From: JAFGPL01 sp963781805
GTDB lineage: Bacteria > Bacteroidota > Bacteroidia > Bacteroidales > UBA10428
DNA: 64,000 bases
Assembly (NCBI GenBank): GCA_963781805.1
Contig: CAWAHF010000004.1
Coordinates: 6,181,680-6,245,679 of the forward strand
Direction of reading: 5' to 3'
Positions 17,633-26,647 of the stretch are shown in pieces. Each line of letters opens with the position of its first letter. The stretch's first letter is position 1. Under the pieces are notes generated by a model. That model made no database searches and had not been told where the DNA came from. It saw nothing but the letters and a program-made list of their open reading frames with translations. The position numbers were made by a program, and so were the translations under genes.

Positions 17633-18678
17633 TATTTTAAATATACCATTGTTGCTCCGTATCCGTATTCCTTAAATGATGCATCCTGGTATTTTAAATC
17701 AGGATATTTTTCATCGAGCGTCTTAATAATCTCAAATTTTAATTTGCCATTCCCTACACCATGAATAAAGATTATTCGTTGTTGTTTGTGAATGATGCTG
17801 TTTTCAAGCGCAGCATAAAATCTGTTCATTTGTATTTCGAGAATTTCACCTGCCGAAAGATTCGAAAACTGATCGGTTATTTCTTCAATATGAAGATCTA
17901 TCTCTTCCTGAACCGTTTCATTTAATTTTGAAAAAGTTGGCTCTGATTTCTTCTCTTTCTTTTCCATCATTGCACTGGCAAGTTCATCACCAAAAGATTC
18001 CTCAAGTTTTTCAGAAAAGTTATCAGAAAAAGGCAAAATCAATGCTTTTTTGTGAAAATAGAGATTTTCTTTATAGGTGCTTTCTTTGTAAAACCTTATA
18101 TTATTCAAATCAATCATCTTATCCACCGGAGATTGTGGATAATATTTACCCCTGGCACCAAAAAGCAACTGAACATGAACACTCTTAATTTTGCTAATAG
18201 CAGATTGATCAAAGGATTTCAACAATAATTTTGTATCTGGTTCAAGATAACCGGTTTTCATAAAATGCCATGAGACATTCTCTTTTATTCCGATAAAATA
18301 AATCAATGCAAATGGGGCATCGTTTATAAGGTAAAGATTAATATCACTTGTGCCTGCACTACTTTTTTCTTTTGGAACAAATCCAAGCAAAGCACTTTTC
18401 AAAGAATTTTTGGGCACATTTTCGGGCAATATCGATTCAAAGTCAGTATTACCTGTATGTTGGTTGCTTTTAACAACTATTTGATTATTAATCTCTTCAT
18501 TATTTCTTGTATCATAATCAATAGTTGATATTGACTTAATAAGCTCCTTTTCAGCAATAGGAATCTCAAAGCCGTCTCCGGTCATTACTTTGACCATTTT
18601 CGGATTCACAATTTCTGAAACAACACCGCCACCGGTTTCATTCAGAAACTTTACCTGATCCCCAACTTTGAATTTCAT
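17632..18678 (-). CDS. DUF2027 and Smr-domain protein
   Basis: The N-terminus MKFKVGDQVKFLNETGGGVV is the SH3-like/KOW-like start of Bacteroidota DUF2027 proteins. A middle beta domain (about residues 100-240) is followed by a C-terminal Smr domain with EIDLHIEEITDQFSNLSAGE and FIHGVGNGKLK, the DLH and HGxGxG motifs linked to nucleic-acid nicking or binding in MutS2 relatives. A possible earlier start at 18702 would add eight residues (MHGIKLEQ); MKFKV matches the family start. It is divergent from queA with only 36 bp between starts and runs into rnpB. Confidence 0.88.
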   Translation of the reverse strand: MKFKVGDQVKFLNETGGGVVSEIVNPKMVKVMTGDGFEIPIAEKELIKSISTIDYDTRNNEEINNQIVVKSNQHTGNTDFESILPENVPKNSLKSALLGFVPKEKSSAGTSDINLYLINDAPFALIYFIGIKENVSWHFMKTGYLEPDTKLLLKSFDQSAISKIKSVHVQLLFGARGKYYPQSPVDKMIDLNNIRFYKESTYKENLYFHKKALILPFSDNFSEKLEESFGDELASAMMEKKEKKSEPTFSKLNETVQEEIDLHIEEITDQFSNLSAGEILEIQMNRFYAALENSIIHKQQRIIFIHGVGNGKLKFEIIKTLDEKYPDLKYQDASFKEYGYGATMVYLK

Positions 18679-18714
18679 TTGTTCCAATTTGATTCCGTGC
18701 AAAATTAACTATTT

Positions 18715-19965
18715 TTGTCATCCTTTAAAGTCAATACCTTGAATATTACAGGTAAATTTTCAGTAAGTGATTACGATTACAGCCTTCCCGGGAAAAGGAT
18801 TGCCAACTATCCACTTGCAAGGAGAGACTTTTCTAAGTTGTTGATATATAGCAATACAATTGGCATAAAGCAAGATATCTTTTTAAATATTGCAACGTAT
18901 GTACCCTCCGACAGTTTGCTGGTTTTCAACAATACCAAGGTCATATTTGCTCGTTTGAATTTCAAAAAAATAACAGGTGCCCTTATCGAAGTTTTTTGCC
19001 TGAATCCTGTGTTACCTTCCGATTATGCACTTGTGTTTCAAACAAAAGAAAGTTGTATTTGGCAATGCCTGATAGGCAATGTAAAGAGATGGAAATCCGA
19101 ATCCATCTCCCGGCAAATCATAATAGAAGGAGAAGAGGTAGAGCTTTTTGCTACCAGAAAGGACAAAGTATCGGAAGATGGTGTCTGGAACGTACAATTT
19201 AGCTGGACTAACAAAAAATTTACTTTTGCCGAAATTCTGGAAACTGCTGGAAAAATTCCCATTCCTCCCTATTTAAAACGAGAATCAGAAGTGTCAGACA
19301 AACTAAACTATCAGACAATTTATTCAAAAATTAAAGGTTCTGTAGCCGCACCTACTGCCGGACTTCATTTCACTGACGAGGTTTTTCAATCGCTGAAAAG
19401 ACACCATTTACACCTTGCGGAGGTTACACTGCATGTTGGCGCCGGTACGTTTCAAACAGTAAAAGAGAACGATATCAGGGAACACGCAATGCACCGGGAA
19501 ACAATTATCATTACCGGCAACGTAATTGATCAATTATTGAAATATCACGGAAAAATTATTGCGGTTGGCACCACCAGTGTCAGAACACTGGAAAGTATTT
19601 ATTGGTTTGGTAATAAGCTTATCCGCGGAAATTTTGAAGATGATAAGGTTCCCGAAATCAGTCAGTGGGAATGTTACGAATATGAAGAAAAAATTGACCC
19701 TGAAAAATCGTTAACCTTTGTAAGTGAATATATGAAACAAAAAGGATTAGATGAATTGCTGCTATCAACGCGGATGATGATCCTGCCTGGTTATAAATTC
19801 AGAATAATCAACGGAATGATAACAAATTTTCATCAGCCTAAAAGTACCTTATTAATGCTAATTGCAGCATTTCTAGGCGATTCATGGAAAGATATCTACG
19901 CTTATGCCCTGCAGAACGATTTCAGATTTTTAAGCTACGGAGATAGCTGTTTATTTTTGCCTTGA
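18715..19965 (+). CDS. queA: S-adenosylmethionine:tRNA ribosyltransferase-isomerase (queuosine)
   Basis: QueA transfers and isomerises the ribose of SAM onto 7-aminomethyl-7-deazaguanine in tRNA to make epoxyqueuosine. The 416-aa protein has the N-terminal block DYDYSLPGKRIANYPLARRD, the central APTAGLHFTDEVF, the HVGAGTFQTVKENDIREHAM core and the C-terminal NFHQPKSTLLMLIAAFLG, all diagnostic. No ATG exists before the homologous region, so a TTG at 18715 is the best start; another TTG at 18739 is possible. It is divergent from the Smr gene and convergent to the threonine aldolase gene with 5 bp between stops. Confidence 0.93.
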   Translation: MSSFKVNTLNITGKFSVSDYDYSLPGKRIANYPLARRDFSKLLIYSNTIGIKQDIFLNIATYVPSDSLLVFNNTKVIFARLNFKKITGALIEVFCLNPVLPSDYALVFQTKESCIWQCLIGNVKRWKSESISRQIIIEGEEVELFATRKDKVSEDGVWNVQFSWTNKKFTFAEILETAGKIPIPPYLKRESEVSDKLNYQTIYSKIKGSVAAPTAGLHFTDEVFQSLKRHHLHLAEVTLHVGAGTFQTVKENDIREHAMHRETIIITGNVIDQLLKYHGKIIAVGTTSVRTLESIYWFGNKLIRGNFEDDKVPEISQWECYEYEEKIDPEKSLTFVSEYMKQKGLDELLLSTRMMILPGYKFRIINGMITNFHQPKSTLLMLIAAFLGDSWKDIYAYALQNDFRFLSYGDSCLFLP

Positions 19966-19970
19966 AACCA

Positions 19971-20996
19971 TTACAATACTTTTTTTAGCAATTCAACAAA
20001 TCCCATGATATCTTCCTCTGTGGTGTCAAAGGAGGTCATCCATCTGACTTCAGATTTTTCATCGTTCCACATATAAAAAAAGTACTCTTGTTTTAATTTT
20101 TGAATAACCTCAGCCGGCACTATGGCAAATACTCCGTTCGATTCGACCTTTTGTGTTACTTTAATATTTTTGATTTTAGAAACCTCATCGAAGAGCATTC
20201 TGGCCATTCGGTTGGAATGAGCAGCATTTTTTTTCCATAAATCATCGGTAAGATATGCTTCAAACTGGGCTGATACAAATCTCATTTTCGATGCAAGTTG
20301 CATCCCTTGTTTTCGCAAGTATTTGAAATTTTCAGCAAGCAGGGTATTGAAAAATATAACGGATTCGGCAAATAGCATACCGTTTTTGGTACCGCCAAAG
20401 GACAAGACATCTACACCGGCATCCACTGTTATTGCTTTAAGGTCTGTGTCAAGACTTACCGCAGCATTTGCCAGCCTTGCCCCGTCCATATGAAGGAACA
20501 TATTGTAATTATGAGCAAAATCAGAAAGTTTCTTAATTTCATTTGGTGTATACACGGTTCCCAGTTCAGTTGATTGACTGATCGAAATAACTTTTGGTTG
20601 TGAATGGTGTTCAAAGCCAAAACCATGCATATGCATGGAAACTGATTCCGGAGAGATTTTACCATTTGATGTTGTCACAGGTAATAGTTTGCAACCACTG
20701 AATTTTTCTGGCGCTCCGCATTCATCAACATAAATATGTGCCGTGTCTGCACATACAACAGAATTAATAGAATTGGTAACAGAGGTTAATGCAAGGGTAT
20801 TCGCACCAGTACCTGTAAGAACAAAGAAAATTTCACTTGCTCCAAAGTGATCCTTCATATGCTTAGTCGCCCTTTCTGTATACTCATCTTCCCCATATGC
20901 AATGGCATGCCCTAAGTTAGCATTTGTAATTGCCTGGAGAATATCAGGATGAATCCCTGAGTTATTATCACTCGCAAATCCTTTTGAGTTTTTCAT
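19971..20996 (-). CDS. ltaE: low-specificity threonine aldolase (PLP enzyme)
   Basis: A fold-type I PLP enzyme that cleaves L-threonine or allo-threonine to glycine and acetaldehyde. The ATG at 20996 gives 341 aa beginning MKNSKGFASDNNSGIHPDIL, the proper family start. A longer frame to 21110 runs back through the terminator into the upstream gene and was rejected. The FVLTGTGANTLAL phosphate loop, HMDGARLANA and the Schiff-base lysine in SFGGTKNGML (near residue 200) are present. It is separated from the TPR gene by a terminator. Confidence 0.9.
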   Translation of the reverse strand: MKNSKGFASDNNSGIHPDILQAITNANLGHAIAYGEDEYTERATKHMKDHFGASEIFFVLTGTGANTLALTSVTNSINSVVCADTAHIYVDECGAPEKFSGCKLLPVTTSNGKISPESVSMHMHGFGFEHHSQPKVISISQSTELGTVYTPNEIKKLSDFAHNYNMFLHMDGARLANAAVSLDTDLKAITVDAGVDVLSFGGTKNGMLFAESVIFFNTLLAENFKYLRKQGMQLASKMRFVSAQFEAYLTDDLWKKNAAHSNRMARMLFDEVSKIKNIKVTQKVESNGVFAIVPAEVIQKLKQEYFFYMWNDEKSEVRWMTSFDTTEEDIMGFVELLKKVL

Positions 20997-21013
20997 AAGT
21001 TTTCTGTTTAAAA

Positions 21014-21041
21014 TAAAAAACCATCCCTGGAAGGATGGTTT
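21014..21041 (-). terminator. terminator after the TPR gene
   Basis: On the minus strand AAACCATCC, a 6-nt loop and GGATGGTTT form a 9-bp stem followed by a T-rich run. It sits between the stop of the TPR gene (21065) and the aldolase start (20996). Confidence 0.85.
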
Positions 21042-21064
21042 AAAAAATATTTTATGATGTTTTG

Positions 21065-22420
21065 TTAATTCTTTCTGGTTCGAACCGTGGTTTTCTCGTC
21101 TATCCAACAATCAACCGTATATTCCTGTCCATTGGAAAGTCCCCTGAAAAAGGCATCTTCGTTATTTGGAAATGCTGCTGAAAACCTGTTAATTTGTTCG
21201 TTTGCCCTGTCGGCAATGCTGGGATCTACAGTTTTTGCCTTTATGAATTTATCAACGGCAGCCCAATAGACAGTTGATTTTTCAAATTGATCTGATCCGC
21301 ACGAATTGCTGCTGGCTGCATATGCGCTTCCGATCAACATATATGCATCCCCAAAGTTAGGTTTTACTTCCAATGATTTCAGTGCATAGGTTCTGGTTTC
21401 CTGAAAATTTCCCTGAGTATAATTTACTGAAGCAATTTTAAATAGGTAGTTAGCTTTATCTTCGGCTACAGTTTCCTGTTTTGCAGCATCCGAATAGTAT
21501 TTCTTGGCATTCTCATAATCCCCTTTACCTTCATATATCTTTCCAATATTATATGCTGCTTTTGCCGAAGGTTCGAGTTTATATAAAGCTTCGGATGATT
21601 TTACAAAGAGATCCTGCTCCTCGCAACCGGTTTTACTCATCATTTCGGTAATGTTTTTCAGAAGCTCAATATCTGTGGGAGCTGCTTCAAATTTCGGTGT
21701 GAAAATCTTAACAAGAGCATCACAATCTGCTGCACCACTATCTGCAAAAATAGCTTCAATATTCTTAATTGCAGACTCGGTTTCTGCTGAAGGATTTACC
21801 TTATTTTTTGCAGTGAGAATTTCGCTCACAAAAGCATAATCACTAATGAAATCTGCTGCCGATTTTTGATTACTTTTAAATAATATGTTAGAGGCTTGCA
21901 GAAATGTTATGCAAACGGCCTCTTCAGATCTTGCTTTTCCAAGCTGCAATGATTTTTGAAGATAGTTATATCCTTTTTGGATGGAATCGGGTTTATATTT
22001 TAACAAGTCTATCCCTTTAAGTCCAAAAACATAATCTTCCTGATGGTAATACTCAATACGTTTATCATACATCTGCATCAATGTATCCAGATATCTGTCT
22101 GCAGTCTCCTGCTCGGTGGCTTTTTCGATTTTATTCTTAAGGATCCTTGCTCCATAAATATAAATGTTTTTACTGGCTGCGGGACATTTGATATAACATC
22201 TTCTCCATGAATCATATGCATAATCATACATATTGATTTTCACAAATTCGGTCATGGTAGATAGATTTTCCGCACATTCCTTTCTTGTTTCTTCTGTATC
22301 ACCGTACTTTGGATTCTGTAAATATGCCTGTGAAAATGATCCAAAAAACAGAGATGAGAATATTACCATCAAAATAACCCTGTAACTAACCCTATTAATT
22401 TTTAACTCCATAATTCTCAA
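21065..22420 (-). CDS. exported tetratricopeptide-repeat protein
   Basis: The 451-aa protein has a signal peptide ending near FFGSFSQA (about residue 31), so it is periplasmic or outer-membrane associated. The mature part begins with a Cys-containing region (CAENLSTMTEF, WRRCYIKCP). TPR units lie at about residues 285-390, for example AAYNIGKIYEGKGDYENAKK, NYLFKIASVNYTQGNFQETR and EVKPNFGDAYMLIGSAYAAS. The family is common in Bacteroidales and not functionally defined; scaffolding in the envelope is inferred. An alternative start three codons later (MELKIN) is equally plausible. Confidence 0.8.
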   Translation of the reverse strand: MRIMELKINRVSYRVILMVIFSSLFFGSFSQAYLQNPKYGDTEETRKECAENLSTMTEFVKINMYDYAYDSWRRCYIKCPAASKNIYIYGARILKNKIEKATEQETADRYLDTLMQMYDKRIEYYHQEDYVFGLKGIDLLKYKPDSIQKGYNYLQKSLQLGKARSEEAVCITFLQASNILFKSNQKSAADFISDYAFVSEILTAKNKVNPSAETESAIKNIEAIFADSGAADCDALVKIFTPKFEAAPTDIELLKNITEMMSKTGCEEQDLFVKSSEALYKLEPSAKAAYNIGKIYEGKGDYENAKKYYSDAAKQETVAEDKANYLFKIASVNYTQGNFQETRTYALKSLEVKPNFGDAYMLIGSAYAASSNSCGSDQFEKSTVYWAAVDKFIKAKTVDPSIADRANEQINRFSAAFPNNEDAFFRGLSNGQEYTVDCWIDEKTTVRTRKN

Positions 22421-22957
22421 TTTTTTATTGATATTTATTTTTAAGCTTGCGAATTTAATATTTATTGATTATAAAGCAAAATTTAGGCCAAAGATAATCA
22501 CGCAAAATCAGAATGTTGTTAATTAAATATCAGTAGTTTAGTTGACATATTTCTCGGGAAGTTAATTTTACATTTCTTTTTTTGAACTGAATTTTGATAA
22601 TTTGTGAATAAAAGCTTCTTAAAATCTCAATATATTCGCTTAGATAATACTAATTTTAAAAACAGTTTCAGGACAAATAGAAAGATATGCCTAAAATAAT
22701 TTTGGTATATATTACAAAGACAACAATAGAAAATATGTTATGTTTTATCATTTGAATGATTTACTACAAGTATCAAAATTGATGCTGCATAAATTTTTGG
22801 GAAATAATGTCTCAGATGAATAAAAATATTCCTGCCGGATATTTAAATCCGCATCGGTCTGATCAATATCGGATGAACGGAATTAAAAAGTTTTTTCCGG
22901 ATACTTTAAAATATTAATATAAGCAAATTGAAGTTTATTTCAAATTAATTGTTATAT
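22421..22957. other. 537-bp A+T-rich intergenic region
   Basis: The region lies between the divergent TPR and Hpt genes and should hold both promoters, but no exact TAnnTTTG box was seen close to either start. A 36-codon open frame at 22807-22917 has no supporting signal. Nothing else recognisable is present. Confidence 0.4.
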
Positions 22958-23314
22958 ATGGCTGATAGTAAATACGATTTAAGTTTTTTAAAGAAAATTT
23001 CCGGCGAAGATCAGTCTTTTATTATTGATATGCTTGAAACCTTTAGAAATACTGCTCCTGTGATTTTAGGTAAGATGGAAAAATATCTTGAACAAAAGAG
23101 ATATGAAGCTTTAAGCAGGGAAGCGCACAGATTTATTCCGGGTGTTTCATTTCTGGGTGTAAAAGACCTGGAAAAGGATTTGATTGATATTGAGGAAAAC
23201 ACTAAAAATATGCAACATCTGGAGGATTTACCTTTGCAGATGCAAAGGGTGAAAATCAGCGTTGATGATTTAATCCGGTGTTTTATCAAAGATTTTAATT
23301 TAAAGTCATGTTAG
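22958..23314 (+). CDS. stand-alone histidine phosphotransfer (Hpt) protein
   Basis: The sequence has the layout of an Hpt four-helix bundle: a first helix LSFLKKISGEDQSFIIDMLE, then FRNTAPVILGKMEKYL, then the phosphorylatable histidine in YEALSREAHRFIPGVSFLG (His near residue 53). The usual AHxLKG motif is AHRFIPG here, so the histidine and glycine are kept but the Lys is lost. The start at 22958 (MADSKYD) is preferred to the ATG three codons upstream. The receiver gene begins 2 bp after its stop, so the two form an orphan phosphorelay pair with no adjacent kinase. Confidence 0.8.
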   Translation: MADSKYDLSFLKKISGEDQSFIIDMLETFRNTAPVILGKMEKYLEQKRYEALSREAHRFIPGVSFLGVKDLEKDLIDIEENTKNMQHLEDLPLQMQRVKISVDDLIRCFIKDFNLKSC

Positions 23315-23315
23315 T

Positions 23316-23681
23316 ATGAAAATATTAATTACGGAAGATGATGCATTAACCAGAAAAATTTTACAAAAAAGTCTGAATAATTCAGGGTTTGAAATTTTTC
23401 TGGCAAAAAATGCGAAAGAAGCGATTTCCAGATTAAAAACAGATAAATTAGATCTTTTATTGCTTGATATTTATATGCCCGGCATAGATGGTATTGAATT
23501 AATTCATATTATAAGAAACGACTTGAAAAACAACATTCCTATTGCTGTTATAACACGTGACAAATCGGAAGAAATGGTTGTGAAAGCTTTCGAAGCCGGA
23601 GCCGATGATTTTATTCTGAAACCTTTCGATGATGAAGATCTTTCCAAAAGATTAGTAAAACTTGCTGAAAAAAATGGATGA
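23316..23681 (+). CDS. single-domain response regulator (CheY-like receiver)
   Basis: A 121-aa receiver with no output domain. The acidic pair is TEDDA (residues 8-9), the phospho-acceptor Asp is in LLLLDIYMPGIDG (near residue 52), the switch Thr is in VITRDK and the Lys is in ILKPFDDEDL (near 104). It signals through protein contacts, probably exchanging phosphate with the Hpt protein encoded just upstream. Its stop overlaps the ATG of the nitrilase gene by 8 bp, so translation is likely coupled. Confidence 0.92.
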   Translation: MKILITEDDALTRKILQKSLNNSGFEIFLAKNAKEAISRLKTDKLDLLLLDIYMPGIDGIELIHIIRNDLKNNIPIAVITRDKSEEMVVKAFEAGADDFILKPFDDEDLSKRLVKLAEKNG

Positions 23682-24453
23682 TATCCTCAAAGTGGCGATG
23701 GTCCAAACCGATATTGTTTGGGAACAACCTGACAAGAATTTAACAAAATTTAGTAAGATTATCGAATCCCTGACCAACCGGGTTGGTTTGATTGCATTTC
23801 CTGAAATGTTTACAACTGGGTTTTCAGGTCAACCGGAAAAGTTAGCAGAAACTATGGAAGGTAACTCTGTAACATGGATGAAAAAAACAGCTTCAACCAC
23901 GGGTGCTTTTGTAGCTGGGAGTCTTATAATAAGGGAAAATAGTGAATTTTATAATCGTTTTATACTTGCAGCGCCCGATGCAACCATACAATATTATGAT
24001 AAGAGGCATTTGTTTAATATATATGGAACAGAACTAGAATTTTCCGATGGGAAAAATCGAAAAATTTTAAAAATCGGGGAATGGAATATTTGTCCCCAGA
24101 TTTGTTATGATCTTCGATTCCCTGTATGGTATAGGAACAGGGGCGATTACGATATACTGATCAATGTTGCTAATTGGCCGGAAGCCCGTCACGAAAACTG
24201 GATAACATTACTTAAGGCAAGGGCAATCGAAAACATGGCGTATTGTATCGGGGTTAACAGAATTGGTAAGGATGATAATAATATAAGTTACATTGGGGAA
24301 AGCCTGGCTGTAAATTCGAAAGGTGAGATTTTAAACAAAATTGAACCGGGATTCAACGGAATTTTGTATGCTGAGCTATCAAAAACGGAATTGTATCATC
24401 ACAGAAAAAATTTCCCTGTACTTCAGGATGCCGATAACTTTCATCTGGAATAA
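23674..24453 (+). CDS. nitrilase-superfamily amidohydrolase (omega-amidase-like)
   Basis: A cytoplasmic carbon-nitrogen hydrolase of 259 aa. The catalytic triad is visible: Glu in AFPEMFTTGFS (near residue 43), Lys in YYDKRHLFN (near 109) and Cys in NICPQICYDLRFPVWYRNRG (near 143). The WPEARHENW motif and DLRFPVWYRN place it close to YafV/Nit2 omega-amidases, which hydrolyse alpha-ketoglutaramate or alpha-ketosuccinamate and act in metabolite repair. The ATG at 23674 overlaps the receiver gene by 8 bp; an upstream in-frame TTG at 23662 is less likely. Confidence 0.9.
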   Translation: MDDILKVAMVQTDIVWEQPDKNLTKFSKIIESLTNRVGLIAFPEMFTTGFSGQPEKLAETMEGNSVTWMKKTASTTGAFVAGSLIIRENSEFYNRFILAAPDATIQYYDKRHLFNIYGTELEFSDGKNRKILKIGEWNICPQICYDLRFPVWYRNRGDYDILINVANWPEARHENWITLLKARAIENMAYCIGVNRIGKDDNNISYIGESLAVNSKGEILNKIEPGFNGILYAELSKTELYHHRKNFPVLQDADNFHLE

Positions 24454-24504
24454 CCCGTCCGGTAAATGACAATATAGTTATAACGCAGATTTGGAGTAAA
24501 CAGC

Positions 24505-24542
24505 AATACCTGACAAAACTTTGAGTCCGCCAGGTATTTTTA
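24505..24542. terminator. hairpin between the convergent nitrilase and SlyD genes
   Basis: AATACCTG (24505-24512) pairs with CAGGTATT (24531-24538), with T-rich sequence after it on the plus strand. It probably ends the Hpt-receiver-nitrilase transcript. Confidence 0.65.
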
Positions 24543-24576
24543 TTGAATCATATCTGGTAATATCCAGTATTTTTAA

Positions 24577-25119
24577 TCAGCAATGTCCGCCTGTTCCGCC
24601 ACAATCGGAACATCCTTCACAACTATGGGCTGTATGGGCATGACCATGATGTAGTTCGTCTTCGGTTGCATCCCTTATTTCTGTAATTTCTCCGGTAAAA
24701 AACAGGTGATTTCCTGCCAGGGGATGATTAAAGTCCATTGTGACTTTTTCAGGAGACACTTCCATGATAACCCCATTCAATTTATTACCGGAATTATCCT
24801 GCATAGGAATTGTATTACCAATCTGCAACATGCCTTCATCAACTTGACCGTTTACCTCAAAAACATTCTTCGGCAGGTCAATAACCGCATTTTCATTAAC
24901 TGTGCCATAAGCATCTTCGCAAGGTAAATGGAAATCAAATTTATCGCCAATTTTCATTCCTGAAATATTGGATTCAAACTTGGGAAGCAAACTTCCGGAA
25001 CCGAAGAGAAAAGTAAGTGGTGAATCGCTGTTAAGGGATTCTATAATTTCTCCGTCAGGATTGTCAACTCTTAATTCATAAGTTACTGATACTACTTTGT
25101 CTTTTTCTACTTTTACCAT
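24577..25119 (-). CDS. slyD: FKBP-type peptidyl-prolyl isomerase, SlyD-like
   Basis: SlyD-type proteins catalyse proline isomerisation, chaperone nascent chains and bind nickel. The FKBP half (VTYELRVDNPDGEIIESLNS, LPKFESNISGMKIGDKFDFH) is interrupted by the insert-in-flap chaperone domain at about residues 75-130 (GTVNENAVIDLPKN to MDFNHPLAGNHLFF). The C-terminal tail is metal-binding, with HHGHAHTAHSCEGCSDCGG and a final GGHC. The 180-aa length is normal. It is a monocistronic cytoplasmic protein. Confidence 0.92.
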   Translation of the reverse strand: MVKVEKDKVVSVTYELRVDNPDGEIIESLNSDSPLTFLFGSGSLLPKFESNISGMKIGDKFDFHLPCEDAYGTVNENAVIDLPKNVFEVNGQVDEGMLQIGNTIPMQDNSGNKLNGVIMEVSPEKVTMDFNHPLAGNHLFFTGEITEIRDATEDELHHGHAHTAHSCEGCSDCGGTGGHC

Positions 25120-25193
25120 ATCTATTATTGATTCTTAAATGGTTAATGAATGAATTTGCAAAGAAAAGCAAAAAATCTGTAAAATTTTATGAA

Positions 25194-25222
25194 AGCTTAT
25201 TTAAATTTAATTTAAATAAGCT
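25194..25222. repeat. perfect 29-bp A+T-rich palindrome
   Basis: Fourteen-base arms AGCTTATTTAAATT and the complement surround a single central T. It lies 46 bp past the stop of the metallophosphoesterase gene and upstream of slyD, so it may end transcription of the former as a stem, or bind a regulator. No clean T-run follows. Confidence 0.55.
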
Positions 25223-25268
25223 ATTTTAAACTTTATTGTTTTCCAGGTTTAAAGACCATATAGTCTAA

Positions 25269-26528
25269 CTAATTTGTATGATTTTGTAACCAAATGAGAG
25301 TTATTTCAGGTCGCATACCAACTCTACCCGGAAATCCCAGCGAACCCAATCCCCTGTTAACATAAAGATATTGGCCATTGTTACCATACAAGCCGGACCA
25401 GAGTTTATAGATGTATTTGACCGGACTCCATTGAAATTTTCCGATTTTAAACCCAAACTGCATGCCATGGGTATGTCCTGACAGGGTTAAATCAATATCT
25501 GTTTTTTCATGAATCTCAGCTGACCAATGGGAAGGATCATGCGAAAGAAGGATTTTAAACGGTACAGGTTTCAGATTTTCAGTTGCCTTTTTCAAATCGC
25601 CATATTGCATAAAGGGAGGTTTGCCCCAATTCTCGACTCCGATAATACCAATTTCATGTCCGTCTTTTTTTAGTACGTCAGATTCATTTAACAATAGCCT
25701 GAATCCCATAGATTTATGCATGGAATAAAGGAGTTTCATGTTGTCTGATTTCTCATCCGGACTAGCCCAATCCCAGTAATCACCATAATCGTGATTCCCG
25801 AGAATAGAATATTTTCCGAGTTTTGATTGTAGTCGGGACAATATTTCTGTCCAGCCTTTGGCTTCCTCACTAAAATTATTTACCAAATCACCTGTAAAAA
25901 GAATCAAATCCGGATTAAGATTATTAATTAATCTTACAACTTTCTCCATCTTTTTTTCTTTTCGGTACCAGCTGCCTAAGTGAATATCTGAAATCTGAAC
26001 AATTCTTAATCCATTAAAAGATACAGGCAATTTCCTGAAATTCATACTAACCTTCTCAATTTTAAATTGAAATCTACCGATTAACATTCCATATAACAAT
26101 AACAGAAATAATACAACCGAAATGATCATCCCTGTGTAGGAAAAAAAATAAAAATCAATCGATACAAAATCCTTTGAGAATACCAGGTTGATTATATGAA
26201 CCAGTCCGGAAATAATTACACGCGTAATGATATTAAGCAAATGAAAGACGATAAAAATGAGCTTTGGCAGATAAAGTGTCAGAAATAATCCACCTACTTT
26301 GTAAACACCGGTAAGAATTGCCGGTTCTCGATTGGTCTGATCAAATTTAAACCTAAAAAAGACAAAAATAAAAAGAAGTGGAATTACCCAAAACAAACCC
26401 ACAGCAAGCGGATTTAAAAACATGTGTAAATTTTGTAAAAATATATTCAGGGAAATAAAAAATAAAATATCTGTGAACAAAGTAAAAGAAGTGAGGATAA
26501 CCTTTATTTTAACCATTCGATCTTTCAT
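25269..26528 (-). CDS. membrane-anchored metallophosphoesterase (YkuE/YpbG type)
   Basis: The first 150 residues contain about four membrane helices, and the C-terminal half is a calcineurin-like phosphoesterase. Metal ligands are seen in ISDIHLGSWYR (near residue 180), TGDLVNNF, LGNHDYGDYWDW, LLSHDPSHW and SGHTHGMQFG. The full set DxH, GDxxN, GNHD, H and GHxH is therefore intact. YkuE-like members are linked to envelope lipid or UDP-sugar hydrolysis; the substrate here is not known. It stands alone, divergent from the beta-barrel gene. Confidence 0.88.
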   Translation of the reverse strand: MKDRMVKIKVILTSFTLFTDILFFISLNIFLQNLHMFLNPLAVGLFWVIPLLFIFVFFRFKFDQTNREPAILTGVYKVGGLFLTLYLPKLIFIVFHLLNIITRVIISGLVHIINLVFSKDFVSIDFYFFSYTGMIISVVLFLLLLYGMLIGRFQFKIEKVSMNFRKLPVSFNGLRIVQISDIHLGSWYRKEKKMEKVVRLINNLNPDLILFTGDLVNNFSEEAKGWTEILSRLQSKLGKYSILGNHDYGDYWDWASPDEKSDNMKLLYSMHKSMGFRLLLNESDVLKKDGHEIGIIGVENWGKPPFMQYGDLKKATENLKPVPFKILLSHDPSHWSAEIHEKTDIDLTLSGHTHGMQFGFKIGKFQWSPVKYIYKLWSGLYGNNGQYLYVNRGLGSLGFPGRVGMRPEITLIWLQNHTN

Positions 26529-26647
26529 AGAAAAAATTACTGTTAGAAAAACATTTTAAGTAACTCTGCCGTTTTGTAAATGTTCATTAATTTGTTAGTT
26601 TTACGTAAAGGAAAACACAATTTTGAAACCAACCAAATTTTTTATAT

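Noticed and set aside
19971..21110. longer start for threonine aldolase at 21110
   Set aside because: It would cross the terminator and enter the TPR gene; the family start is MKNSKGF at 20996.
22807..22917. 36-codon open frame before the Hpt gene
   Set aside because: It is short, A+T-rich, and no family or signal is seen.
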